Shown: in pieces, positions 1 to 7,224 of the stretch
Layout: each line of letters opens with the position of its first letter
Numbering within the stretch: the stretch's first letter is position 1
Assembly (NCBI GenBank): GCA_964354135.1
Contig: CAYGZA010000116.1
Location: 1 to 17,175 of the forward strand
DNA: 17,175 nucleotides
Origin: CAYGZA01 sp964354135
Lineage (GTDB): Bacteria; Planctomycetota; Planctomycetia; Pirellulales; Thermoguttaceae
Direction of reading: 5' to 3'
Notes under the pieces: model-generated
The model's database searches: none
Told to the model about the DNA's origin: nothing
What the model saw: only the letters and a program-made list of their open reading frames with translations
Made by a program: the position numbers and the translations under genes

Positions 1-1
1 C

Positions 2-1903
2 AGCCCGTTGGTGGTCGTCCAGTTCTGGAAGGGCGATTATCTCCGCTCGCAGAACGTCTGGCACCGCTGGATGATGGCCCACAGCATGCCCAAGCCCGGC
101 GGCAAGCTCCCGCCGCCGCAGTTCGTGGCCTCCAGCTCCCGGGCCTACGAAGAAATGATCAAGGCCAATGAGCAGAATCAGATCATGCACGTCGACCGCT
201 ACCTGGAGGAAGGGCTCAAGCTGGACTACTGGTGGATGGACGCCGGTTGGTACGTCCAGCAGCAGGGCTGGCCGCAGGTGGGCACATGGGAAGTGGACCC
301 CAAGCGGTTCCCCCGCGGCTTGCGTCCGATCAGCGACCACGCCCACTCCAAGGGCGTGAAGATCCTGGTGTGGTTCGAGCCGGAGCGGGTTACGCCCGGC
401 ACGTGGCTGTACCAGAAACACCCGGAGTGGCTCTTGCGCGTAACGCCGGCCGCAGACGATCCGGTGGCCGGGTTGTGTTCTTGGTCGGCCGGGGAGCTGG
501 GCGGAGGCGATCCTTGCGTGACCCACAACCCGACGCCGAAGGTGCGCTTCATGGCCAACATCCGCTGGGACCCGGGCCGGCTGTCGTTTCACCCCGGCCC
601 GAAGGGCGAGTACAGCGTGGTTCGCTTTACGGCGGCGGAGACCGGGGAGCATTCGGTGCAGGCCGCGTTCATGGCGATCGACAAGGACACGACCACCGAC
701 GTCCACGTCCTGCACCGCGGCCGTGCGGTGTTCGATGGGAAGGTCAACCTCGGCGGGCAGGGCCGGCAAATCTCTTACGACGGCAAGCTCGCGGCCGCCG
801 CAGGCGACCTGCTGGACTTCGTCGTGGGCTGGGGCAACGGCGCGCACGTCTGCGACTCGACCGGTCTGGAGATTCGCCTCAAGGCCCCGTCGGGCAAGAC
901 GTTCGACGCGGCCAAGGAGTTCCACTCGGAGAAGAACCCCGCAGGCCCGTGGAGTTACGGCTATCTCAAGCCCGGGCCGTCGCCCCAAAGCAGCACGTTC
1001 CGCCCCTACGACCGGCCCGGCAAGGCCGGTGAGGAGGGGACGCGGCTATTGAACCTCGGCAACCCCCAGGCCCGCCAATGGCTCACCGACCACGTCGACA
1101 AGCTCCTGACCGAGCAGGGGATCGACCTCTACCGGCAGGATTTCAACATGGACCCGCTGAGTTACTGGCGCAACAACGACGCTCCGGATCGGCAGGGGAT
1201 CGCAGAAATCAAGCACGTGACCGGCTACCTGGCCTATTGGGACGAGCTGCGGCGGCGGCATCCGAACATGCTCATCGACTCGTGCGCCTCGGGTGGGCGC
1301 CGCAACGACCTGGAGACGATGCGCCGCGCCGTGCCGCTCTGGCGGAGCGACTACGCCTTCGAGCCGATCGGCCACCAGGGAATGACCTACGGGATTTCCT
1401 TTTGGCTGCCGTACCACGGGACCGGCACCGTGGCCAGTGCGGCGGCGACGTACTACGGCGGCGGTCTCACGCCGGTCGAGCCGTACGCCTTTTGGAGCAA
1501 CGCGGCGCCGAGCCTCGGGAGCGGCATCGACATCCGCGTCAAGCAGATCGACTACGACGCGCTCCGCCGCCTCTACGCTCAGTGGCGAAAGCTCGGCGAG
1601 TTTTACTACGGCGACTACTATCCCCTGACGCCGTACAGCCAGGACAACAACGTCTGGATCGCGTGGCAGTTCGATTGCCCGGAGCGGGGTGAAGGCGCCG
1701 TGCAGGCGTTCCGCCGCGGCCAGTGCCCGACGGAGACGGCGCGGCTGGCGCTCCGTGGCTTGGAGCCGGATGCCCGCTACACGATCACGAATTTCGACGA
1801 CCCGACGCCTATTCGGATGACCGGCCGCGAGCTGGCCACTGGCGGCCTGCCGGTGACCATCAAGGCGCGGCCCGGCGCGGCGGTGATCGTGTACAAGAGG
1901 TGA
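2..1903 (+). CDS. GH36 alpha-galactosidase, 5' end outside window, with inserted beta-sandwich domain
   Basis: Family knowledge: retaining GH36 enzymes remove terminal alpha-galactose from oligo- and polysaccharides. The frame is open from the first bases, and the usual N-terminal beta-supersandwich is missing, so the gene starts upstream; a TTG at position 8 is only an internal codon. Numbering from that TTG gives 631 residues. The catalytic (beta/alpha)8 barrel shows YWWMDAGWY (about 74-82), VWFEPERV (121-128), the nucleophile region LYRQDFN with D378, the SCASGGRRND motif (425-434) and the likely acid/base D448 in WRSDY. Residues about 149-342 interrupt the barrel between HPEWLL and LLNLGNPQARQWL, where ordinary GH36 proteins run straight on. 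This insert looks like a beta-sandwich with the motifs RWDPGRLSFHPG, GDLLDFVVG, CDSTGL and NPAGPWSYGYLKPG. The C-terminal domain (about 535-631) is the expected beta domain, ending AAVIVYKR. Catalytic residues are assigned by motif position. The family call is firm; substrate is inferred. Confidence 0.88.
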   Translation, partial: SPLVVVQFWKGDYLRSQNVWHRWMMAHSMPKPGGKLPPPQFVASSSRAYEEMIKANEQNQIMHVDRYLEEGLKLDYWWMDAGWYVQQQGWPQVGTWEVDPKRFPRGLRPISDHAHSKGVKILVWFEPERVTPGTWLYQKHPEWLLRVTPAADDPVAGLCSWSAGELGGGDPCVTHNPTPKVRFMANIRWDPGRLSFHPGPKGEYSVVRFTAAETGEHSVQAAFMAIDKDTTTDVHVLHRGRAVFDGKVNLGGQGRQISYDGKLAAAAGDLLDFVVGWGNGAHVCDSTGLEIRLKAPSGKTFDAAKEFHSEKNPAGPWSYGYLKPGPSPQSSTFRPYDRPGKAGEEGTRLLNLGNPQARQWLTDHVDKLLTEQGIDLYRQDFNMDPLSYWRNNDAPDRQGIAEIKHVTGYLAYWDELRRRHPNMLIDSCASGGRRNDLETMRRAVPLWRSDYAFEPIGHQGMTYGISFWLPYHGTGTVASAAATYYGGGLTPVEPYAFWSNAAPSLGSGIDIRVKQIDYDALRRLYAQWRKLGEFYYGDYYPLTPYSQDNNVWIAWQFDCPERGEGAVQAFRRGQCPTETARLALRGLEPDARYTITNFDDPTPIRMTGRELATGGLPVTIKARPGAAVIVYKR

Positions 1904-1950
1904 TGGGATATCCGTCGCAAGCTCAGTAGCACGCGGGCCCAACCGCGGAC

Positions 1951-1967
1951 GCGCGCCTTCGCGCGCC
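1951..1967. repeat. GC-rich hairpin after the GH36 gene
   Basis: GCGCG and CGCGC arms around a short CCTT loop lie about 50 bp past the GH36 stop codon. They could help end transcription between the convergent GH36 and remnant genes. There is no T-run, so an intrinsic terminator is not established. Confidence 0.25.
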
Positions 1968-2074
1968 TCGATCGCTACTTGACGATCCGCACCATCTCCC
2001 ACGTGGCCTCACACCCCAACCATAGGCCAAACCGGCGCGGCTCGTCTCGCGTGCCGGCGCGCGCCGATGACGCG

Positions 2075-2088
2075 ATTGTCGCGACAAT
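2075..2088. repeat. 14-bp perfect palindrome ATTGTCGCGACAAT
   Basis: ATTGTCGCGACAAT reads identically on both strands. With one further mismatched pair the symmetry extends to a GC on each side. It sits in the spacer between the convergent GH36 and remnant genes. The shape suits a dimeric regulator, but no promoter is visible next to it, so a binding role is only a possibility. Confidence 0.3.
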
Positions 2089-2126
2089 TGCGAGAATGCC
2101 GATTATCCGGCAGCGGCACGCCGGTC

Positions 2127-2522
2127 CTACTGGGGTTGCCTGGCGAACTTGAGCTTGCGGTCGGGATCGCCGACGCGGAGGGCGAAGGCCCAGGCCCCGC
2201 TCCAGTTGACCGACTTGACGAGCACCTTGTTCCAGCCCTTCTTGAGCCGCGCGCCGGCGTGGAACTGATCGAGCCAGGCGTGGCTCCACGTGTTCCGGTC
2301 GAAGACGACCGCGTCGTTGACCCAGACCTTCAGGCCGTCGTCCTTGGTGATGAAGAGGCCGACGCTGCGATCGTCCGGACTGTAGACGTAGGCCAGCCCG
2401 TAGGCGGCCACCCAGTCGCCGCCCGCCAAGCCGACGAACTCGCCCTGATGGGCCCGCCAGCGGGCCTCGCCGCCCTGGAAGCGCTGTTGCCGGATCGCTG
2501 GCTGGCGGCCCATCCCGAGCAT
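2127..2522 (-). CDS. Remnant or small protein with a planctomycete beta-sandwich (PA14-like) C-terminal domain
   Basis: The 131-residue frame begins at ATG 2522 and ends with TAG. From about residue 38 it carries a pattern common at the C-terminus of large secreted planctomycete enzymes: YGLAYVYSPDDRSVGLFI, then DDGLKVWVNDAVVFDRN, then LKKGWNKVLVKSVNWSGAWAFALRV. I read this as a small beta-sandwich, probably carbohydrate- or protein-binding. The domain is normally attached to a much larger protein, so this looks like the surviving 3' end of a gene. No Shine-Dalgarno sequence stands before the ATG, and the frame stays open upstream to a stop at 2634-2636. In that extra stretch it reads TASGSFAAASGLGFAGFFFS, which suggests that the ATG is not a real start. 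A signal peptide lies further upstream in a different frame (see 2523-2797). The domain pattern is clear; an intact gene is doubtful. Confidence 0.5.
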   Translation of the reverse strand: MLGMGRQPAIRQQRFQGGEARWRAHQGEFVGLAGGDWVAAYGLAYVYSPDDRSVGLFITKDDGLKVWVNDAVVFDRNTWSHAWLDQFHAGARLKKGWNKVLVKSVNWSGAWAFALRVGDPDRKLKFARQPQ

Positions 2523-2797
2523 CGGCTGGAACAGCGAGAAGAAGAATCCCGCGAAGCCCAGGCCCGACGCCGCCGCAAACGAGCCGCTCGCCGTCTTGCT
2601 GCCGCCTTGTAAGCAGCGACTGTCGTTGTCACGTTACGAAAAAAGTGGCCACCGCGCCGCTCTGTGGCAAGGGATGGTGGCTGATGTTGGCGGGCGGTAG
2701 GGATGGCGGTCATTTCTGGTAGCGCATTGCCCCATGCCGTCAACAGGAGCAGCATGGCAACAGCCAAGGCAGCTATAATGTCACGGTGATTTTTCAC
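2523..2797 (-). pseudogene. 5' part of a broken secreted-protein gene (signal peptide, then out of frame)
   Basis: A GTG at 2797 lies 17 nt inside the end of the anti-sigma-like gene, with AGGAA about 9 nt upstream, which suits translational coupling. It starts a good signal peptide: VKNHRDII, the hydrophobic run AALAVAMLLLLTAWG, then NALPEM. After about 50 residues the frame becomes arginine- and alanine-rich with the look of a wrong frame, and it stops at 2330. The adjacent frame carries the recognisable C-terminal domain of 2127-2522. Joining the two needs a one-base deletion or an equivalent change between about 2600 and 2633, because the second frame has a stop at 2634-2636. I infer either a frameshifted third gene of the sigma operon or two fragments joined by a deletion. 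A sequencing error is also possible. Confidence 0.35.
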
Positions 2798-4163
2798 CGT
2801 TGGTTTCCTGCGGCCTGGTGCTACCCTCCGATTCGGGCACTTTCGGCACATCTTGTGGTGAGACCGTCTTGATGCTCAGATCGGCGTAGATCACCTCGCA
2901 GTCCTTCCCGATGTTGCACCAGAAGATGGGTCGGTTGGGCGCGTTCAACTTGACACCCTCGCCAGCATAATGCCAGTCGCCGAGCCTGCTTATCGCATCC
3001 AGAGACGCCATTGCGAGAGGCAACTTCGTCCAAAGCTCCACTAATGCCTTTTGTATCTCCTCGATGTCTTCCTTCCGCAGCTTTTGGTACTTTTCCATGT
3101 CTTCCTTCCGAGGCATCCCACCTTCCGCTTTTATGCCGTGCTTTTCCCACAAATCGTTCACCGCGCGATGAAAAAATCCGTCGATCCCCGCGTCGCCCGT
3201 CAGGGTGGGAGGGAAGACGCCGCCGTTGTGCTTTGCCGCCAGCCCCAATGTTTCGGCCACGTAGGTCAGCACCCCCTTCGAGAAAGCGAGTTGCGTCTGC
3301 TGCGCGGTGTAGCCTTTCGGCACCTCGACACTGAACAAGTCCGGTGCCAAGGGCACATCATATTGGAAGTCGGTCATCAGGTACTCGGCGGTCTTGTTGG
3401 AAGTCATCCGGACGCGCACGGGCAACGACGTTTTGGGGTCTACCCATAACTTGGTTTCTGTGGTCGTCTCCGTTTCAGGGATCTTGGACCTGACTAGAAA
3501 GACCTCAGTACGATGGCCGTCGATGGTTTCGACGCCCAAGTGCTGCACCTCTCCACCCTTGCCTCCATTCTTTGCTTTGGCGATGGTTTCGCGCAAGACC
3601 ACGAAGGGCGGAGGCACCGGATGCTGGCCAGAAACGTTCTTGAGGTCCGTGACGAGTGCCCATTTCAAGGGCACAGAAAGCGCGAGCATCTTCTCCTTCT
3701 GCCCATCGAAGATCTGGATCGACGCTAAATTCTTGTCCATTAGCGTCTCCGTCCGCTCCTTGTCCGGCGCCATGAACATCCCTGTTTCACGGATTATCTT
3801 GGGCTTGTCGTCCGGCTGTGGGACCGTCTGGGTAATCTTCCAGGTGGCGGTGCGAATTCCGTTGATCGCTTCGGCCACATCGGCAAACGCTCGGGTGGTT
3901 CCCGCACGCGGCACGAGCCACGAGAGCAGCCCAGCCAAGACGATCAAGACGCTAGCAGCCACAGCGATTTTGGTTATCGGTCTCATGTTCCTGATCCTTT
4001 CCATCAACGTGAAGGGATAAGGTCGGTTAGCGGCCCGCTGCGCTGCGGCCACCAATTGGGCGACCCTGCCCGGCGGCAGTTCCTCGGGGATCGGCTCGCG
4101 CAGCACGGCGTCCACCGCGCGGTCCAGCAAGTCGTCGGGATTGAAGTCTTTGCGATCTTCCAT
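2781..4163 (-). CDS. Membrane-anchored anti-sigma-like protein with LolA-like periplasmic domain
   Basis: This 460-residue protein is encoded directly after the ECF sigma gene. The sigma stop codon overlaps a GAGGA ribosome site 8 nt before this ATG, so the two are very likely cotranscribed. A short cytoplasmic N-terminus (1-60) contains the ELPPGRVAQLVAAAQR region that could hold the sigma factor. One membrane span follows at about 63-83. A LolA / outer-membrane-lipoprotein-sorting-like domain covers about 92-290, with the tell-tale ending DLFSVEVPKGY (276-285). The last part (about 290-440) includes the charged helix RKEDMEKYQKLRKEDIEEIQ and ends in PIFWCNIGKDCEVIYADLSI, a pattern I associate with planctomycete anti-sigma-type proteins. 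No zinc-binding HxxxCxxC motif is visible. The role as sensor or antagonist of the sigma factor is inferred from gene order. The DNA looks less GC-rich than its neighbours, but I did not compute it. Confidence 0.7.
   Translation of the reverse strand: MEDRKDFNPDDLLDRAVDAVLREPIPEELPPGRVAQLVAAAQRAANRPYPFTLMERIRNMRPITKIAVAASVLIVLAGLLSWLVPRAGTTRAFADVAEAINGIRTATWKITQTVPQPDDKPKIIRETGMFMAPDKERTETLMDKNLASIQIFDGQKEKMLALSVPLKWALVTDLKNVSGQHPVPPPFVVLRETIAKAKNGGKGGEVQHLGVETIDGHRTEVFLVRSKIPETETTTETKLWVDPKTSLPVRVRMTSNKTAEYLMTDFQYDVPLAPDLFSVEVPKGYTAQQTQLAFSKGVLTYVAETLGLAAKHNGGVFPPTLTGDAGIDGFFHRAVNDLWEKHGIKAEGGMPRKEDMEKYQKLRKEDIEEIQKALVELWTKLPLAMASLDAISRLGDWHYAGEGVKLNAPNRPIFWCNIGKDCEVIYADLSIKTVSPQDVPKVPESEGSTRPQETNGEKSP
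3064..3110 (-). repeat. Short in-frame direct repeat encoding an 11-residue helix repeat
   Basis: ATGTCTTCCTTCCG (plus-strand reading) occurs at 3064-3077 and again at 3097-3110, exactly 33 bp apart. In the protein this gives two RKED(M/I)E units 11 residues apart, about residues 352-372 of the anti-sigma-like protein. An 11-residue period fits a hendecad-type helix. It is a local duplication within the gene. Confidence 0.5.
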
Positions 4164-4174
4164 CCTTCCGGTCC

Positions 4175-4693
4175 TCAGTCGTTCCGGTGCACCGTGCAGT
4201 CGAGTGGCTCCAAGAGGCGTCGCAGGCGCTCACGCGCACGAAACAACAGCATTCGCGCCGCAGTCGGGTTGATTCCCAACCGCTCGGCAACCTCCTCGCT
4301 GCTCATCTGCTCGAAGCAGGTGAGGCAGAAGACCTCGGCCTGCCGGCGCGGCAATTGGGTCACGGCAACCCGCAGTCGGTCGGCAAGCTCACTTGCCTCA
4401 GCGTCACGGGTTGGGTTCGGTTCCCGGCTGACCGCTTGTGCAGAGTCCACTTCTGCATTGCATCGGGCACGTTGCCGAGAGCGGCTCCGCAGCAGGTCTA
4501 ACGCTTTGGCTGTGGCCAGATGCCGAAGCAGCGCAGACCAGTTGCGAACCGGTTCACGGCGGTCCACTTTCACCGCTTCCAGGAACGTATCCTGGGTGCA
4601 ATCCCATGCGTCTGCATGATTTCCGACGAGGCGGTAGGCCGTGCGCTGCACGATTCCCACGTACTGGCCTATAACCGCTTCCCAATCGGTCAT
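4175..4693 (-). CDS. ECF-type RNA polymerase sigma factor
   Basis: It directs RNA polymerase to a specific promoter set, normally under control of a partner anti-sigma protein. From ATG 4693 it has 172 residues, the usual ECF size. Region 2 is seen in VQRTAYRLVGNHADAWDCTQ with DTFLEAVK (about 15-42). Region 4 is LPRRQAEVFCLTCFEQMSSE (114-133) followed by EVAERLGINPTAARMLLFRARERL, the helix-turn-helix for the -35 element. The linker lacks the features of longer ECF groups. The frame is open back to ATG 4780 (201 residues, AGGAG 12 nt upstream), so that start is possible. I prefer 4693 because MTDWEAVIGQY matches typical ECF N-termini, though its ribosome site is weak. The next gene begins 11 nt downstream with the membrane protein that probably controls it. 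Target genes cannot be read from the window. Confidence 0.85.
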   Translation of the reverse strand: MTDWEAVIGQYVGIVQRTAYRLVGNHADAWDCTQDTFLEAVKVDRREPVRNWSALLRHLATAKALDLLRSRSRQRARCNAEVDSAQAVSREPNPTRDAEASELADRLRVAVTQLPRRQAEVFCLTCFEQMSSEEVAERLGINPTAARMLLFRARERLRRLLEPLDCTVHRND

Positions 4694-4780
4694 GCTCAGG
4701 TACTCGTCAATAACCGCGGTCCAACAGGATAGTCGATCCAAGTGGCCATAGTGTAACGCGAAATCTTGCATTGCTGGCAT

Positions 4781-5137
4781 CTCGGGCGTCCGCTCCTGAC
4801 CGCGTCCCGCCCCAAAGTTGTTGTCACTAAAAGACTTTGGGTGAGCTACTTGGGTGAAAAGAACGAGCCGGAAATCGCGGTCGGTTCGGCTATACCGCTA
4901 TTCCAAGGGCCACAGGGTCGGACTGACCGCGTACTCGGGCACCAGGGGACCGCCCCGGACGCCAAGAGGAAATCGAAATCCTCGAAGCGGAGCACCGGGC
5001 AGAGATAGTCGTTCGGTTTCCGGTGGTGGACCAGGAAGACCGGCAATTGCACCCTGTCGAGTCTCGGTCTGGGGCCGGCCGGGGGGACGGCTGGGGCCTT
5101 ATCGTGGTAGCAGTGCGTTCCGATCGTCGCAGGACGT
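4781..5137. other. Decayed intergenic stretch between the sigma operon and the transposase fragment
   Basis: No frame here encodes a recognisable intact protein. Near the sigma gene is the inverted repeat of 4811-4841. The rest (about 4845-5110) is interrupted in all plus frames or reads as low-information sequence. One plus frame has a plausible stretch, EEIEILEAEHRAEIVVRFPV (about 4966-5025), but no start or domain I can name. It is probably degraded transposon DNA attached to the transposase C-terminus that follows. Confidence 0.4.
4811..4841. repeat. 8-bp inverted repeat upstream of the ECF sigma gene
   Basis: CCCAAAGT (4811-4818) and ACTTTGGG (4834-4841) are perfect inverted copies around 15 bp. 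The site is about 30 bp before the longer sigma start at 4780. It could be an operator for the sigma operon or the worn end of the neighbouring mobile element. Nothing visible decides between these. Confidence 0.3.
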
Positions 5138-5440
5138 TTGCGATTTTTGGCTGCGATTGGCGATGGCGATTCTTTGACGCTTACGCAGAAGCTGTTCTCC
5201 CCCAACCTGGAGAAAGCGTTGACCTTCTTGGATGACAAACTTCTTCCCTCCACGTCCAACGCCGTGGAGCGAGGGAATCGCCGTCATCGGAAGATGCAAA
5301 AGACGGTGTATCGTGTTCGCACCAAGTCACACATCTCTTCGCGGATTGCCTTGGACATGGAACGCGAGGAGCGGACCCAACAGCGCGACCAGACGACTCA
5401 CGCACTGCACGCCGCTCGTGCCACCCGAAAGGCCGCATAA
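5111..5440 (+). pseudogene. C-terminal fragment of a transposase
   Basis: The frame opens after a stop at 5108-5110 and ends with TAA at 5440. It contains SLTLTQKLFSPNLEKALTFL, then LLPSTSNAVERGNRRHRKMQ and KTVYRVRTKSHISSRIALDM. The STSNAVERGNRR(H/F)RKMQK stretch is a pattern I know from the C-terminal part of planctomycete transposases, and its Glu could be the last acidic residue of a DDE site; the exact IS family is uncertain. Only about 100 residues remain of a protein that should be several times longer. The only start codon near the beginning is TTG 5138, with no ribosome site. The upstream part has decayed and I found no terminal inverted repeats. It is most likely an inactive insertion-sequence remnant. 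Confidence 0.65.
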
Positions 5441-5535
5441 TCCCCTGTAATGATGCTACAGACTCTTTACAGACCGCCGCACAGCGACGGCCCATCGGGC
5501 CTATTCCGGTCTGAAGAGGGGGATGCGTCGTCAGT

Positions 5536-5564
5536 TTGCCTTCCCCTCTACAGGAGGCTAGAAT
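5536..5564 (+). promoter_or_regulatory. Candidate sigma70-type promoter for the Ser/Thr kinase
   Basis: TTGCCT (5536-5541), a 17-bp spacer and TAGAAT (5559-5564) make a reasonable sigma70-like pair. Transcription would start near 5571, just before the GGAGGA ribosome site at 5575. That leaves a very short leader and fits the GTG start at 5590 rather than a start further upstream. Confidence 0.4.
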
Positions 5565-5574
5565 TGTTACGCCC

Positions 5575-5580
5575 GGAGGA
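5575..5580 (+). promoter_or_regulatory. Ribosome binding site that fixes the kinase start
   Basis: GGAGGA lies 9 nt before GTG 5590. An upstream in-frame TTG at 5536 has no such site and falls inside the candidate promoter, so GTG 5590 is the better start. Confidence 0.6.
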
Positions 5581-5589
5581 AAACGGCCT

Positions 5590-7149
5590 GTGCCCCCCAC
5601 CCTCGACGAATTCGTCCACTCCCTCACCGAGAGCGGTCTTATGACCGCTGAGGAAATCCACGGGTTTCGTCTCTCTCTCCCCCCTGACAAGCGGCCCGCG
5701 ACGGCGTCGGAGCTTGCCAGAGAGCTGTTTCGCCTCAAGAGGCTCACCAAGTTTCAGGCCCAAGCGGTCTATCAGGGGAAGACGCGGTACCTCGTTGTCG
5801 GCAACTACGTGGTGCTCGACCGGCTCGGCGGCGGCGGAATGGGGCAAGTCTACGAGGCCGAGCACAAGAAGATGGAGCGAGTGGTCGCGTTGAAGATCCT
5901 GCCGCCGGATACTACCCGATCGGAGGAGTCGGTCCGGCGATTTCAGCGTGAGGTCAAGGCCGTTGCCCGGCTGAGTCACCCCAACATCGTTACCGCCTAC
6001 GATGCGGATGAGGCCAAGGGCTTCCATTTCCTCGTGATGGAGTGCGTCGAGGGCGGGAGCTTGGCGAGCCTGGTGAAGCATCAAGGCCTTTTGCCCGTGG
6101 AGCGCGCGGTCTCGTACGTCCTCCAGGCGGCCCGAGGCTTGGAGTATGCCCACAGCGAGGGGATCATCCATCGCGACGTCAAGCCTTCCAACCTGCTCCT
6201 GGACAAGCGGGGGACCGTCAAGATCCTCGACATGGGGCTGGCACGCTTTGAGCAAGCGGTCGGCGCCTCGGATGAATTGACCCACAGCGGCTACGTTATG
6301 GGCTCGGTCGACTACATGTCGCCCGAACAGGGTTACGACCTGAGGAGCACCGACCACCGGGCCGACATCTACAGCCTGGGCTGCACGCTCTGGTATCTCT
6401 TGGCGGGGCGGCCCATCTATCCGGGCGAGAGCCTGGTGCAGAAAGTGCTTGCCCACCGCGAACATCCTATCCCGTCGTTGCGGAGTGTCCGGGGGGATGT
6501 TCCCGAGGCATTGGACGCCGTCTTCCGGCGGATGGTGGCCAAGAAGCCGAAGGACCGGCAGCAGTCCATGACCCAGGTGATCGCCGAATTGCAGAAGTGC
6601 GGCTATACCGCCGGGGCCCGCGACGACCTGGGGGCGACCGGTGCCGGGGCCGCGGAAAGCACCGAGGTGACCTCGCCGGAGAAGCCGGCCGTGGCCCCCG
6701 CGCCGATTCCTTCGCTGATCGATGAGTGGCTGCTGGAGGAGCCGGTCTTTCTGTCGGAGCCCTGGGTGGTTCCCACCGGGTACAGCTTTCGCAGGAGACG
6801 ACGGCAGAGGCGGCTGTTGGTTGAGCTGGGCGTGCTGGCGGCCCTCGTTTTCGCCTGGCTGTTGATCGGCGGGCGGCTACCCTGGGGCCCTTCCAAAGGA
6901 ACTCTGGTGGTGAAGGTCAACGAGCTGAAGGCAAGGGTCCAGATCCTCGACCATCAGGACTACGTTGTCATCGGCTCGGACAACAAGGAAGGAACCGTGT
7001 CGCTCTCGGTCGATCCGGGCACCTATCGGCTCAAAGTCGAGAAGGAAGGTTTTCGCGCTTCCCTGCGGGAATTCACCATCCAGCGCGGAGAGAAGTTGGA
7101 TCTCACGGTGACTCTGGAACCGCTCGCCGGCAACGGCGCGGGGCTGTAG
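5590..7149 (+). CDS. Membrane-anchored Ser/Thr protein kinase with C-terminal PEGA-type domain
   Basis: It phosphorylates proteins on Ser/Thr at the cytoplasmic face of the membrane; its targets are unknown. From GTG 5590 it has 519 residues. Residues 1-70 are the planctomycete kinase N-terminus (TLDEFVHSLTESGLMTAEE ... LTKFQAQAVYQGKT). The kinase domain follows: glycine loop GGGGMG (80-85), ATP-binding K102 in VALK, helix-C E121, catalytic loop HRDVKPSNLLL with D196, and metal-binding D214 in DMG, a common replacement for DFG. MSPEQ (243-247) stands in the activation segment. Helices up to about 340 complete the domain. A proline/alanine linker leads to a basic stretch RRRRRQRR and one membrane span (about 409-428). 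The outer part (437-512) is PEGA-like: GTLVVKV, DPGTYRLKVEKEGF, LTVTLEPL. All key catalytic residues are present. The next gene is convergent, so it is probably a single-gene unit. Confidence 0.9.
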   Translation: MPPTLDEFVHSLTESGLMTAEEIHGFRLSLPPDKRPATASELARELFRLKRLTKFQAQAVYQGKTRYLVVGNYVVLDRLGGGGMGQVYEAEHKKMERVVALKILPPDTTRSEESVRRFQREVKAVARLSHPNIVTAYDADEAKGFHFLVMECVEGGSLASLVKHQGLLPVERAVSYVLQAARGLEYAHSEGIIHRDVKPSNLLLDKRGTVKILDMGLARFEQAVGASDELTHSGYVMGSVDYMSPEQGYDLRSTDHRADIYSLGCTLWYLLAGRPIYPGESLVQKVLAHREHPIPSLRSVRGDVPEALDAVFRRMVAKKPKDRQQSMTQVIAELQKCGYTAGARDDLGATGAGAAESTEVTSPEKPAVAPAPIPSLIDEWLLEEPVFLSEPWVVPTGYSFRRRRRQRRLLVELGVLAALVFAWLLIGGRLPWGPSKGTLVVKVNELKARVQILDHQDYVVIGSDNKEGTVSLSVDPGTYRLKVEKEGFRASLREFTIQRGEKLDLTVTLEPLAGNGAGL

Positions 7150-7157
7150 AACGGGCG

Positions 7158-7187
7158 GCAGGCCAGTCGCCCTTCGGTAGGCCCTGC
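7158..7187. terminator. Possible bidirectional terminator between kinase and ceramidase-like gene
   Basis: GCAGGCC (7158-7164) can pair with GGCCCTGC (7180-7187) with one bulged base. It lies in the 75-bp space between two convergent genes, where a shared terminator is expected. There is no T-run, so the call rests on position and pairing only. Confidence 0.3.
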
Positions 7188-7224
7188 AGGACCTGGTTGA
7201 GCCAACGGCAGCACGATCGCCGCG

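Noticed and set aside
3394..4020. A 208-codon plus-strand frame opposite the anti-sigma-like gene
   Set aside because: It has no recognisable domain or ribosome site; the opposite strand has a coherent membrane protein coupled to the sigma gene.
4846..5259. A 137-codon minus-strand frame across the decayed region
   Set aside because: It overlaps the transposase fragment antisense, and shows no family pattern.
5536..5589. TTG start at 5536 for the kinase
   Set aside because: No ribosome site precedes it and it lies in the candidate promoter. GTG 5590 has GGAGGA 9 nt upstream and matches related kinases.
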